NCBI RefSeq assembly: GCF_034479555.1
Contig: NZ_CP140151.1
Span: 930,001 to 994,000 of the forward strand
Source: Chromohalobacter canadensis
GTDB lineage: Bacteria > Pseudomonadota > Gammaproteobacteria > Pseudomonadales > Halomonadaceae
Direction: 5' to 3'
DNA length: 64,000 bases
Made by a program: the position numbers and the translations under genes. Positions 7,872 to 15,265 of this stretch are shown piece by piece (position 1 is the first letter of the stretch; each line of letters starts with the position of its first letter). The notes beneath the pieces were generated by a model. That model had not been told where the DNA came from. It ran no database searches and saw only the letters and a list, made by a program, of their open reading frames with translations.

Positions 7872-9491
7872 CTACTGAAGCGCAGCCTCTTCGTAATCCA
7901 GTTCGCGAATCAGGGTCTGCAGCATCTGTTCATCGATATGCCGCCGCTTGCGCAATCGATATAACTCCCGGCGCTGGGCCTGAATGGCTCGGATGCGCAA
8001 ATCCGTTTCCAGTTGGTGAAGCTGACGCGCCTGGTCGGCCCGATCGTCACGATCCATCGCCATCGCCTGCATTTCCTGACGATAGGAATCGATGATCCGG
8101 GCCGTCACCGAGCCTTTCGGTTCGAGTTCGTCGCTCGATTGTGCCTTTGACCACTCTTCCAGCCAGTCGACGGCGGCCTGGGAGGCGCTCCGCCGCGCCT
8201 TCAGCAACTCGCGTTCGTGCTCCTCGAGGTCGTTCAGCGACAGGAATCTCAAAAAGTAGGGAATGCCCAGCGCGCCGATCAGCAACGACAGGATAATCAC
8301 CGCGGCCGCCAGAAAGATCATCAGGTCGCGCCCGGGAAAAGACACGCCATTGATGAACAACGGCACCGAAAGCACGCCGGCGAGGGTAATCGCCCCACGC
8401 ACGCCGGCCACCGAGCTGAGGGTGGTGATCAACAGCAGCGGCTGGTTCTCTCCGCCCTTGGCTCGCGGCTTGAACAGGCGGGTCTCGATCCAGTGATAGG
8501 CATAGATGAAGGCAAAGCGGATCGCCAGCAGCAGCGCCATGAGCACGACGGCGTAGAGCACCAGCGTACCCATCGCGTAGCTCTGCGTGGCGGAATCCGC
8601 CCACACACGCTCGACGATGCCGGGGAACTGCAACCCGAGCAGCAGGAACACCACGCCGTTGAAGGTGAAGTCGAGCATTTCCCAGATGCTGCGATTGAGG
8701 ATGCGGGTGCTGGTCTTCACCGGCAGCATGTCGACACGACTCTGCACCATGCCCGCGGCCACCGCCGAGAGAATACCCGACATGCCGGCATGTTCGGCGA
8801 GGTAGAACGCCGCGAACGGCAGCAGCAGGATCGTGACCACGTAGGTGGCCGGATCGTAGAGGTTGCGTGCGGTCATCCACTGCTTGATCTTGCCGACCGT
8901 CCAGCTCAGCGTGCCGCCGATCAGTAGACCGCCCAGCGCGACCATCAGGAACTCGCCGGACACGGAGAGCAACGAGAAGCCGCCGGTCATGGCGGCCGCG
9001 ATGGCGATCTTGAACGAGACCAGCCCCGTGGCGTCGTTCATCATCGCCTCGCCTTCCAGCTGGTGCGACATATGGCGCGGCAGGCGCCCCTGGGCAATGG
9101 CGATCACCGACAGCGCATCGGTGGGCGACAGGATGGCGGCTAGCGCGAAGCTGGCCGCCAGCGGAATCGAAGGCAACAGCCAGTGGATGAAGTAACCGAC
9201 CGCCACCACAGTGACCAGTACCAGCAGCAGCGACATGGCGGCAATCTGTCCACCGTGCTCGGTGAATTCCTTCTTGGGAATCTTCCAGCCGTCGTAGAAC
9301 AGCAACGGTGGAATGAACAGCATCATGAAGATTTCCGGGTCCAGCTCGACTTCCATCCCGAAAAGCGGTGAAGCCAGCAGGCAGCCCATCAGGATCTGCA
9401 AGATGGGCAGGGGCAAGGGGATGATGTTGGCCAGTATTCGACTGATGCCGACGGCCAGGGTAAGCAGAAAAACGAGGTTGAGTATGTCCAT
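7872..9491 (-). CDS. CPA1-family Na+/H+ antiporter (YjcE-like)
   Basis: About 539 residues. It aligns with E. coli YjcE: MDILNLVFLLTLAV, then LQILMGCLLASPLFGMEVELDPEIFMMLFIPPLLFYDGWK, AALAAILSPTDALSV and GEAMMNDATGLVSFK, the conserved ion-path motifs of CPA1 exchangers. About 12 membrane helices are followed by a roughly 130-residue charged cytoplasmic tail with coiled-coil character (DLEEHERELLKARR; LHQLETDLRIRAIQAQRRELYRLRKRRH). It exports Na+ for H+ across the inner membrane, useful in a halophile. The ATG at 9491 is preferred because it matches the YjcE start; TTG/GTG codons at 9536/9533 extend the frame. No obvious Shine-Dalgarno precedes 9491. Confidence 0.9.
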   Translation of the reverse strand: MDILNLVFLLTLAVGISRILANIIPLPLPILQILMGCLLASPLFGMEVELDPEIFMMLFIPPLLFYDGWKIPKKEFTEHGGQIAAMSLLLVLVTVVAVGYFIHWLLPSIPLAASFALAAILSPTDALSVIAIAQGRLPRHMSHQLEGEAMMNDATGLVSFKIAIAAAMTGGFSLLSVSGEFLMVALGGLLIGGTLSWTVGKIKQWMTARNLYDPATYVVTILLLPFAAFYLAEHAGMSGILSAVAAGMVQSRVDMLPVKTSTRILNRSIWEMLDFTFNGVVFLLLGLQFPGIVERVWADSATQSYAMGTLVLYAVVLMALLLAIRFAFIYAYHWIETRLFKPRAKGGENQPLLLITTLSSVAGVRGAITLAGVLSVPLFINGVSFPGRDLMIFLAAAVIILSLLIGALGIPYFLRFLSLNDLEEHERELLKARRSASQAAVDWLEEWSKAQSSDELEPKGSVTARIIDSYRQEMQAMAMDRDDRADQARQLHQLETDLRIRAIQAQRRELYRLRKRRHIDEQMLQTLIRELDYEEAALQ

Positions 9492-9716
9492 GGTGTTGGC
9501 AGGGCCGGATAGGTCACTAAGAAAGTCTTTCACCAATAGCTATCGACTGCCATGCGGCATCTCTGCAACCCTTTGGCAATACCCCAAAAGAACCACGCTC
9601 GGCGTCGTTGCCCTGGTGTCTCTTGTCGCGCATAAGTGTCGCGCCGGGGAATTGCTGCATATCTTACTCCTAAAACAGTGTTCTGTTACGCGGTAACGTC
9701 GGATATTCACCCGACA
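9492..9716. other. Antiporter upstream region
   Basis: Together with the next 135 bases this forms a 360-base divergent gap between the antiporter and the CMD-family gene. It contains GTTACGCGGTAAC (about 9685-9697), a short palindrome, and no gene I can support. The antiporter promoter must be here; no clear hexamers were recognised. Confidence 0.4.
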
Positions 9717-9730
9717 TTGATTGAAGTCAT
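9717..9730 (+). promoter_or_regulatory. FNR-like box upstream of the CMD-family gene
   Basis: TTGATTGAAGTCAT has a perfect left half-site and a degenerate right one (GTCAT instead of ATCAA). It lies 128 nt before the ATG at 9852, which would leave a leader of roughly 85 nt if it acts from -41.5. Weaker than the other boxes in the window. Confidence 0.4.
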
Positions 9731-9851
9731 CAAGGCCATGAGCCGGACCGGTCAATGTGGGCCTGTTTCGCGTGTCGAACGGTAAACGCTATGCTGTAGG
9801 CGCGAACCATGCGACTAGCCACTATTCAGGAAACGACCGGGAGCCTACACC

Positions 9852-10172
9852 ATGGATGAACAGCAGTTACCCTCGGAAGCAGGTGCCGTGGCCAAGCGCC
9901 ACCCGCAGATCTGGAAGGCCTACGCTGAACTGGGCAAGGCCTGTGCCGAGGCCGGCCCGCTTGACGCGACGACGACCCGGCTCGTCAAGCTGGCCCTGGC
10001 CATTGGCGCGGGATCCGAAGGCGCCGTGCACTCTCATGCGCGCCGGGGATTGGAAGAGTCGGTGCCTCCCGAGGCGCTCAAGCAGGTCGCCCTGCTCTCG
10101 ATTCCCACCCTGGGCTTCCCCCAGGCCGTGGCAGCGCTGACCTGGATCGAGGACATCACCGATCCGGCGTAG
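9852..10172 (+). CDS. Carboxymuconolactone decarboxylase/AhpD-like small protein
   Basis: A 106-residue cytoplasmic all-helical protein of the CMD/AhpD fold. The core LGKACAEAGPLDATTTRLVKLALAIGAGSEGAVHSHARRGLEE follows the family pattern of one helix, a Lys/Leu-rich helix and the active-site helix. The redox CxxC of AhpD is missing: the site reads EGAVHSHARR, retaining His residues only, so peroxidase activity by the AhpD mechanism is unlikely. The C-terminal part (LLSIPTLGFPQAVAALTWIED) is typical. It lies between respiratory genes and has an FNR-like box upstream, suggesting a role in anaerobic or nitrosative conditions. The substrate is unknown. Confidence 0.75.
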   Translation: MDEQQLPSEAGAVAKRHPQIWKAYAELGKACAEAGPLDATTTRLVKLALAIGAGSEGAVHSHARRGLEESVPPEALKQVALLSIPTLGFPQAVAALTWIEDITDPA

Positions 10173-10258
10173 CCAGGCGATTCATGCGCGCCCCTGGCCG
10201 CAATGAAAGCCGCCGGGGCGTGCCAAGAGGTTGCGCGTGCCGCCCGTCGGGCCGCCGG

Positions 10259-10272
10259 TTGACTCGAGTCAA
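10259..10272 (+). promoter_or_regulatory. Perfectly palindromic FNR box upstream of a small unknown gene
   Basis: TTGACTCGAGTCAA is a perfect 14-bp palindrome fitting TTGA-N6-TCAA. Its centre is 106.5 nt before ATG 10372, so a class II promoter would start near 10307 with a leader of about 65 nt. CACAGT at 10295-10300 is at the -10 position but is a poor hexamer. Confidence 0.7.
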
Positions 10273-10371
10273 TCCCTCATCTTCCTGAAAGCCGCACAGT
10301 GCCCGCCAGAATGCTGCTTCGAGCACTTTCACGGTGCGCTGCCAGCCCCAAATTCTCTCGAGGAAAGCTAC

Positions 10372-10776
10372 ATGGCCATCGCCAACTACGCCGAGCTTCT
10401 CAGCGAAGCGCACCGCCAGCCCGAGCCCCAGCGCCTGCTGTTCGTCTTCGCCAGGGCCGAACTGCCCGACAATCCCGACACGCAGCAGCAAGAACGCTTC
10501 GAACAGGGCGAAGGCGGCGTGCTGACACCGGCCCTGTGCGTCGACAAGACACTGGATGAACTGAGCGACATGGAATCACTGGTCGTGGAATCCCAACGCA
10601 CCGGGGTGACCTGGGATATCGTCTTCGTCGCCGCCCTGGCCGGCGATGGAACGAACCCGCCGACCAGCGAAGAGGCCGAACGTCCCCTTCAGCGCATGGT
10701 CGAGGCCCTGCAGATGGGCAGCATCGATAACTTCCTGGCGTTCGACCGCCAGGGCGATAGCGTCGATATTCAGTAG
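10372..10776 (+). CDS. Conserved small protein of unknown function
   Basis: 134 residues, acidic and soluble, with no signal peptide or membrane helix. It begins MAIANYAELLSEAHRQPEPQRLLFVFARAELP and continues with an acidic stretch and a VTWDIVFVAALAG segment. Relatives of about this size occur in pseudomonads and other gammaproteobacteria, and I recall some carry the name 'ribonucleotide reductase subunit alpha'; nothing here (no Cys pair, no nucleotide site) supports that name. The ATG at 10372 has GAGGAAAG seven bases upstream, far better than the longer frame starting at 10231, which would place the FNR box inside the gene. The palindromic FNR box makes it a candidate anaerobically induced protein. 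Confidence 0.7.
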   Translation: MAIANYAELLSEAHRQPEPQRLLFVFARAELPDNPDTQQQERFEQGEGGVLTPALCVDKTLDELSDMESLVVESQRTGVTWDIVFVAALAGDGTNPPTSEEAERPLQRMVEALQMGSIDNFLAFDRQGDSVDIQ

Positions 10777-10834
10777 GCCGACAGCGATCCACGCGGGATA
10801 CTGTCATTTCATCAATCCATGCAACGGGGGCCCT

Positions 10835-11050
10835 ATGGCCAAGCGTTTCAAGGTCGGCGATCACGTCCGCTGGAACTCGGAAGCGGGCCATGTCAGCGGA
10901 CGGATCATCCGCGTTCACACCCGCGATACCGAATACAAGGGGCACCGGCGCCGCGCCAGCGAGGACGAACCGCAGTACGAGATCCAGAGCGACAAGACCG
11001 ATCACATCGCCATGCACAAGGACTCGGCACTGAGCAAGATCGACGAGTAG
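10835..11050 (+). CDS. DUF2945/HVA1-family Tudor-like small protein
   Basis: 71 residues: MAKRFKVGDHVRWNSEAGHVSGRIIRVHT and then EDEPQYEIQSDKTDHIAMHKDSALSKI. This is the DUF2945 (hypervirulence-associated Tudor domain) pattern: GDHVxWNSEAGxVxGxI, then YEIQSDKTDHIAxHKxxAL. The function of the family is unknown; the fold suggests nucleic acid or protein binding. The start is set by GGGGG seven bases upstream and by conservation; a longer frame begins at 10646 inside the previous gene. It ends 6 nt before the convergent narL stop. Confidence 0.85.
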   Translation: MAKRFKVGDHVRWNSEAGHVSGRIIRVHTRDTEYKGHRRRASEDEPQYEIQSDKTDHIAMHKDSALSKIDE

Positions 11051-11056
11051 CGGTTC

Positions 11057-11698
11057 TTACGAGACCCCATGATTGACCGCCCACACCGCCGCCTCCACCC
11101 GCGAACGCAGGCCGAGTTTCTTGAGCAGGTTCTTGACGTGAACCTTCACCGTGCCCTCGGTGATATCGAGCCGCCGCGCGATCATCTTGTTGCTCATGCC
11201 GCGGGCCAGTGTCCGCAGGATATCCAGTTCGCGCGAGGTGAGCGACGACAACGCATCGACGGGTGCGGCGCGGCCGCCGCTGACGATGCCCGCCAGGATG
11301 GCGGCGAGCTGCGGACTGATCACCAGCTTGCCCTCGGCGGCCTCCTTGATACGCGCCAGCAGGTCCTCGGGCTCCATGTCCTTGAGAAGGTAACCGTCGG
11401 CACCGGCGCGCAGCGCGGCGACCACATCGTCGTCGGCATCGGACACCGTGAGCATCACGAGGCGCGTATCGACGCCGTTGCTGCGAATCTGACGCAGGGC
11501 CTCCAGCCCGTCCATCCTGGCCATGTTCAGATCCATCAGGATCAGGTCAAGCTCGAGCGTGCCGGCGGCCTCGACGGCTTCGGCGCCGTTGGATGCCTCG
11601 CCGGCGATGGTCATGTCCGGATCCATCTCGACCAGCTGGCGCACGCCGCGCCGGAACAGCGGATGGTCGTCGACGATCAGGATGCGTGTTTCGCTCAT
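11057..11698 (-). CDS. narL: Nitrate/nitrite response regulator NarL
   Basis: 213 residues. The receiver domain (about 5-125) has the phospho-acceptor Asp in LILMDLNM with the acidic pair IVDDHP at the N-terminus and the conserved Lys in GYLLKDMEPEDLL. The C-terminal LuxR-type helix-turn-helix (about 145-210) reads LTSRELDILRTLARGMSNKMIARRLDITEGTVKVHVKNLLKKLGLRSR, as in E. coli NarL. It is phosphorylated by NarX and binds TACYYMT heptamers, present as 7-2-7 repeats before narG, narK1 and narH. Its ATG overlaps the narX stop (ATGA), so the two are translationally coupled. Confidence 0.96.
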   Translation of the reverse strand: MSETRILIVDDHPLFRRGVRQLVEMDPDMTIAGEASNGAEAVEAAGTLELDLILMDLNMARMDGLEALRQIRSNGVDTRLVMLTVSDADDDVVAALRAGADGYLLKDMEPEDLLARIKEAAEGKLVISPQLAAILAGIVSGGRAAPVDALSSLTSRELDILRTLARGMSNKMIARRLDITEGTVKVHVKNLLKKLGLRSRVEAAVWAVNHGVS

Positions 11699-13530
11699 TG
11701 AGTCCCTCCCAGCAGATTGACCGATTCGCTCCCGGCGGTGACCTGCGGGATAAAACGCAGTACCACTTCCGTTCCGCCCTCGGCGCGATTGTGCATTTCG
11801 AGCGCGCCGCCCAGGCCGGTGGCACGCTCGTCCATGATCGTGGTGCCATAGTGGTTGAGCCGCGCGTGCTGCTCGGGCAAGCCCACCCCGTCGTCGCGGA
11901 TAGACACCCTGACCTGCCCCGAGTCGGTAGTCTGCAAGTGAATATCGCAGTTTTCGGCCCTGGCGTGATGAACCACGTTGGAGAGCGCCTCGCGCACGAT
12001 CTGCAGCACATGAATCTCCTCGTTGGGGGTCAGCGGACAGTGCCGCAGCTCGTATTCGAGCAGGATTTTCAGCTCAGTGCGCTGGGCGAATTCACGCACC
12101 GTCTCGTTGAGCGCGGCCTCGAGCCCCGGCTCGGTCATCTTCAGGCGGAAGGTGTTGAGCAGCTCGCGCAGCTGTCGGTAGGCCGAGTTCAGTCCCTCGC
12201 GCAGTTCGTCGATGACCGCATCCTGATCGGCTGACGAACTCTGCTGACGAATCAGCATCTGCAGGCGCGCCACCTGGATCTTCAGATACGAGAGCGACTG
12301 GGCCAACGAGTCGTGCAGCTCCCGGGCGATCACCGCACGTTCGTCCATCAACGCCAGGCGACGCTGCTCGTCATTGTTCTGAGCCAGCGAGAGCGCCGTG
12401 GCGATCAGCCCCGCCACGGTCTCGACCAGATCCATCTGCCAGCGCAGCGGAGAGGCCCCCGCCGGGTGCTGAATCAACAGCACGCCATAGCGGCGGTCGG
12501 ACTCGCTGACCACCACCGGGCGTACCCGCGGCGGCACCCGCTCGCCACTCAGGCAGGGGCCGCAATCCGGCGCCCGGCAGAAATCGGGGCGATCGCCCAG
12601 TTGGGTGGAAATACGCTGATAGGCACGTTCGGCCTCGCCCTGCGACAGGCACAGGGTGATCGGGCCGAGTCCCGTGACCCGTTCCAGGTGATCGAGCACA
12701 TCGCAGAAATCCTCGCTGCCGGGGGTCGAGCTGTTGAGCTGCCGTGCGGCCTCGTAGAGCAGCCGCAACGACTCGTTGCTGCGCTTGAGTTCGGCCGTCT
12801 TGGCTTCCACCCGCTGCTCGAGTTCCGCATACATCCGCGACAGGCTTTCGTTCATCTGATTGAGGGTGCGCGAGATCAGACCCAGTTCATCGTTGCCCTC
12901 ATAAGCCACACGCCCCGTGAAGTCGCCGTGACGCACCCGATTGACCACGTGGAACAGCTCGCGCAGCGGCGGCATCACATCATTGACCAGCTTGTACATG
13001 GTCCCCAGCACCAGGATCAGGGTCAGGAACAGAACGATGCCCTGAAGCAGATGCAGCATCCGGATCCGCGACTCGGCGCCCTGCTGCAACTGGCCGACCA
13101 GGCGATCCACCTCGCCGACGAACTCGGCGGTCTGGCCAATCAGAGCCCGAGATGGACGTGACTCGGCGGCCAGCAGGGCCGGGCGCAGCATGTCCTGCCA
13201 CATCTCGGTCACGCCGACGTAGCGCTGGGTCAGAGGATGCTGCGGACCGTCGGGAATCAATCCGGTGATGACCGGGCTGGTCAGGTCGGCATCGAAGTGC
13301 TCGATCCGCTGGCGCAGCACCTCGTCATCCACCGGGGCCTGCAGGCGCGTACTCAGCAAGCGGTAGGCCTGCATGCGCAGAGTACCGGCCTGGTTGATGG
13401 CCGCGGCATCGCCACTGGCGGTCTCGGCGATCATGATCGACCCGAGCATGCTGGTCAGGGCGAGCACGACGATCCCCGCCATGGCGAGGCCGGCCCGGAA
13501 GATCAGCGAACGGGTAAGGGATTGGGACAT
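11695..13530 (-). CDS. narX: Nitrate/nitrite sensor histidine kinase NarX
   Basis: 611 residues. A first membrane helix (about 10-35) is followed by the nitrate-binding P-box SGDAAAINQAGTLRMQAYRL, nearly identical to E. coli NarX. The periplasmic four-helix domain ends at a second membrane helix (about residues 165-185), then HAMP (LRELFHVVNRVRHGDFTGRV), a coiled signalling helix, a central module with a cysteine cluster (FCRAPDCGPC), and a HisKA_3 kinase core. The H-box is MDERAVIARELHDSLAQSLSYLK and the ATPase domain has DDGVGLPEQ. It senses nitrate and nitrite in the periplasm and phosphorylates NarL. The ATG at 13530 is preferred over one eight codons upstream because it fits the family start. 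Divergent from narK1. Confidence 0.95.
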   Translation of the reverse strand: MSQSLTRSLIFRAGLAMAGIVVLALTSMLGSIMIAETASGDAAAINQAGTLRMQAYRLLSTRLQAPVDDEVLRQRIEHFDADLTSPVITGLIPDGPQHPLTQRYVGVTEMWQDMLRPALLAAESRPSRALIGQTAEFVGEVDRLVGQLQQGAESRIRMLHLLQGIVLFLTLILVLGTMYKLVNDVMPPLRELFHVVNRVRHGDFTGRVAYEGNDELGLISRTLNQMNESLSRMYAELEQRVEAKTAELKRSNESLRLLYEAARQLNSSTPGSEDFCDVLDHLERVTGLGPITLCLSQGEAERAYQRISTQLGDRPDFCRAPDCGPCLSGERVPPRVRPVVVSESDRRYGVLLIQHPAGASPLRWQMDLVETVAGLIATALSLAQNNDEQRRLALMDERAVIARELHDSLAQSLSYLKIQVARLQMLIRQQSSSADQDAVIDELREGLNSAYRQLRELLNTFRLKMTEPGLEAALNETVREFAQRTELKILLEYELRHCPLTPNEEIHVLQIVREALSNVVHHARAENCDIHLQTTDSGQVRVSIRDDGVGLPEQHARLNHYGTTIMDERATGLGGALEMHNRAEGGTEVVLRFIPQVTAGSESVNLLGGTQ

Positions 13531-13617
13531 GCGCGCTCCGAACAGGACTACCACCTATGCCTCGCTGCCGCTAAAGCGACCCCCGAGGCAGTCCCGAGTC
13601 ACAAAAAGAATTTTATA

Positions 13618-13630
13618 AAACAAGGGGTTG
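13618..13630 (+). promoter_or_regulatory. Candidate IHF site of the narK1 promoter
   Basis: AAACAAGGGGTTG fits WATCAA-N4-TTR with one mismatch and is preceded by an A/T tract (AAAAAGAATTTTATAA), as strong IHF sites often are. It ends 16 bp before the NarL repeat. IHF is known to bend the narK1 upstream DNA in Pseudomonas aeruginosa. Confidence 0.55.
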
Positions 13631-13646
13631 CCAGGACCCCCTCGCC

Positions 13647-13662
13647 TACCTCCTAAGGAGTA
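13647..13662 (+). promoter_or_regulatory. NarL 7-2-7 inverted repeat at narK1
   Basis: TACCTCCTAAGGAGTA, identical to the site at 2411 in front of narG. Centre-to-centre distance to the FNR box is 52 bp, also identical to narG. It could also act on the divergent narX promoter. Confidence 0.78.
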
Positions 13663-13699
13663 GCCTCGCTAGCCTACTCCGTTCGCCACGCCAGCGCCC

Positions 13700-13713
13700 T
13701 TGATTCGAGTCAA
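13700..13713 (+). promoter_or_regulatory. FNR box of the narK1 promoter
   Basis: TTGATTCGAGTCAA is a near-perfect FNR palindrome. TATGGT at 13736-13741 is the -10 element at the expected spacing, predicting a start near 13748. Arrangement and hexamer are the same as in the narG promoter. Confidence 0.87.
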
Positions 13714-13770
13714 TAACGGTCGCGCGCGCCATGCCTATGGTTGCCTCAGGTTCCACCGGGAGGGTCCGCC

Positions 13771-13848
13771 ATGGCAAACCAGCCAATCATCCGTGCTCAC
13801 CCTGACTCCCGCTCGATCATTTCACTCGTGACAGGAAAGCCATCATGA
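13771..13848 (+). CDS. Candidate leader ORF overlapping the narK1 start (25 codons)
   Basis: GGGAGGG at 13759-13765 precedes ATG 13771. The 25-codon ORF begins MANQPIIRAHPDS and stops at TGA 13846-13848, so its stop overlaps the narK1 ATG (13845-13847) as ATGA. Such an overlap usually means translational coupling. Its start is 64.5 bp from the FNR box centre, exactly as in the narG leader, and the surrounding bases (GGGAGG-T-CGCCATGGCAA-CCAGC) are shared. narK1 itself has only GGAAAG close upstream. No experimental evidence of translation. Confidence 0.5.
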   Translation: MANQPIIRAHPDSRSIISLVTGKPS

Positions 13849-15197
13849 AGAACCTGGAAGGCGTAACGAGGCCCGATCAGTACCGGGCACTGACGCTGAG
13901 CACCCTGGCGTTCACCGTGTGCTTTGCGGTATGGACGATTTTTTCGATTATCGGCGTGAGGATCAAGCAGGATCTGGGCCTCAGCGAGACGGAGTTCGGC
14001 ATCCTGGTCGCGACCCCTGTGCTGACCGGCTCCATCAGCCGGATCTTCCTCGGCATCTGGACCGAACAGCTCGGTGGCCGTCGGGTATTCAGCATCCTCA
14101 TGCTCGTGACCTCGGTGTGCGTATTCCTGCTCTCCTACGTGGAGACCTACTGGATGTTCCTGATCGCCGCCCTCGGTGTGGGTCTGGCGGGCGGATCGTT
14201 CATCGTGGGGATTGCCTACACCTCCTACTGGTTCGAGGAAGAGCGCCAAGGCACCGCGCTGGGAATCTTCGGCGCCGGCAACGTGGGCGCGGCGGTCACC
14301 AATTTCGGCGCCCCGTTCTTGCTGATCGCCCTCGGCTGGGAACGCACTGCGGTGATCTACGCCGTGGTTCTGGCGATCATGGCGGTGGTGTTCTGGGTGT
14401 TCGCCCAGGAAGACCCGATGACGATGGCCCGTCGCCGCGCCGGCACCCGTGGCACCTCCGCGCTTACCCAACTCGAGCCTTTGCGTCATCCCCAGGTATG
14501 GCGCTTCGCGCTCTACTACTTCTTCGTGTTTGGCGGCTTCGTCGCCCTCGCCTCCTACCTGCCACGCTACTACGTCGGCGCCTACGATGTGAGCATCGCG
14601 GTCGCCGGCACTCTCACGGCACTGTATTCGCTGCCGGCAAGCGTGTTCCGGGCCTTTGGCGGCTACCTCTCCGACCGTTTCGGTGCCCGCGCGGTCATGT
14701 ATCTGACCTTCATCGTCTCGCTGGTATGCCTGTTCCTGCTCGCCTACCCGGAGACTCGATACGCCGTTCAGGGCAAGGAAGGCTTGATCGAGTTCAGCTT
14801 GGCGATGCCGCTATGGGGCGTGGTAGTGCTGACGGTGCTGCTCGGTTTCTTCATGTCCCTGGGCAAGGCGGCCGTCTACAAGCACATCCCCGTCTACTAC
14901 CCGAATAACGTCGGCTCCGTCGGCGGCCTGGTGGGCATGATCGGCGGCCTGGGCGGCTTTTTCCTGCCCATCACCTTTGGAATCGTGCTCGACCTCACCG
15001 GCGTCTGGACCACCTCTTACATGGTGATGTTCGTGCTCGTTGCCGTTTCCCTGGTCTGGATGCACGTGGCGATCCGACGCATGGAGCGCCGGCACATCCC
15101 CGAGCTCTCGGAGGAGCGCTACCGGTACCTGCCGGAAGTTCAGGACTCGACGGACGGAAACCGCCGCAAGACCGGGGAGACGGATGCCCGACCCTAA
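13845..15197 (+). CDS. narK1: Nitrate transporter, NarK1 type (MFS)
   Basis: 450 residues with about 12 membrane helices. It has the NarK/NasA nitrate signature regions: TGSISRIFLGIWTEQLGGRR between helices 2 and 3, and GAGNVGAAVTNFGAPFL in helix 5, with a second glycine-rich motif NNVGSVGGLVGMIGGLGGFFLP in helix 11. The motif arginine lies in the first region. In related bacteria NarK1 is the proton-coupled nitrate symporter and NarK2 the nitrate/nitrite exchanger. The start is taken at 13845, where it overlaps the leader ORF stop. narK2 follows after 68 nt without an obvious terminator. Confidence 0.93.
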   Translation: MKNLEGVTRPDQYRALTLSTLAFTVCFAVWTIFSIIGVRIKQDLGLSETEFGILVATPVLTGSISRIFLGIWTEQLGGRRVFSILMLVTSVCVFLLSYVETYWMFLIAALGVGLAGGSFIVGIAYTSYWFEEERQGTALGIFGAGNVGAAVTNFGAPFLLIALGWERTAVIYAVVLAIMAVVFWVFAQEDPMTMARRRAGTRGTSALTQLEPLRHPQVWRFALYYFFVFGGFVALASYLPRYYVGAYDVSIAVAGTLTALYSLPASVFRAFGGYLSDRFGARAVMYLTFIVSLVCLFLLAYPETRYAVQGKEGLIEFSLAMPLWGVVVLTVLLGFFMSLGKAAVYKHIPVYYPNNVGSVGGLVGMIGGLGGFFLPITFGIVLDLTGVWTTSYMVMFVLVAVSLVWMHVAIRRMERRHIPELSEERYRYLPEVQDSTDGNRRKTGETDARP

Positions 15198-15265
15198 CCA
15201 CGAAAACGGTGCAACCGGGGCGCCGGGCCCCGGTCGCCACAAGCAACCATCAGGAGATAACGAGC

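Noticed and set aside
10231..10371. Upstream extension of the 134-residue protein
   Set aside because: It would include the perfect FNR palindrome in coding sequence, and ATG 10372 has a good ribosome binding site.
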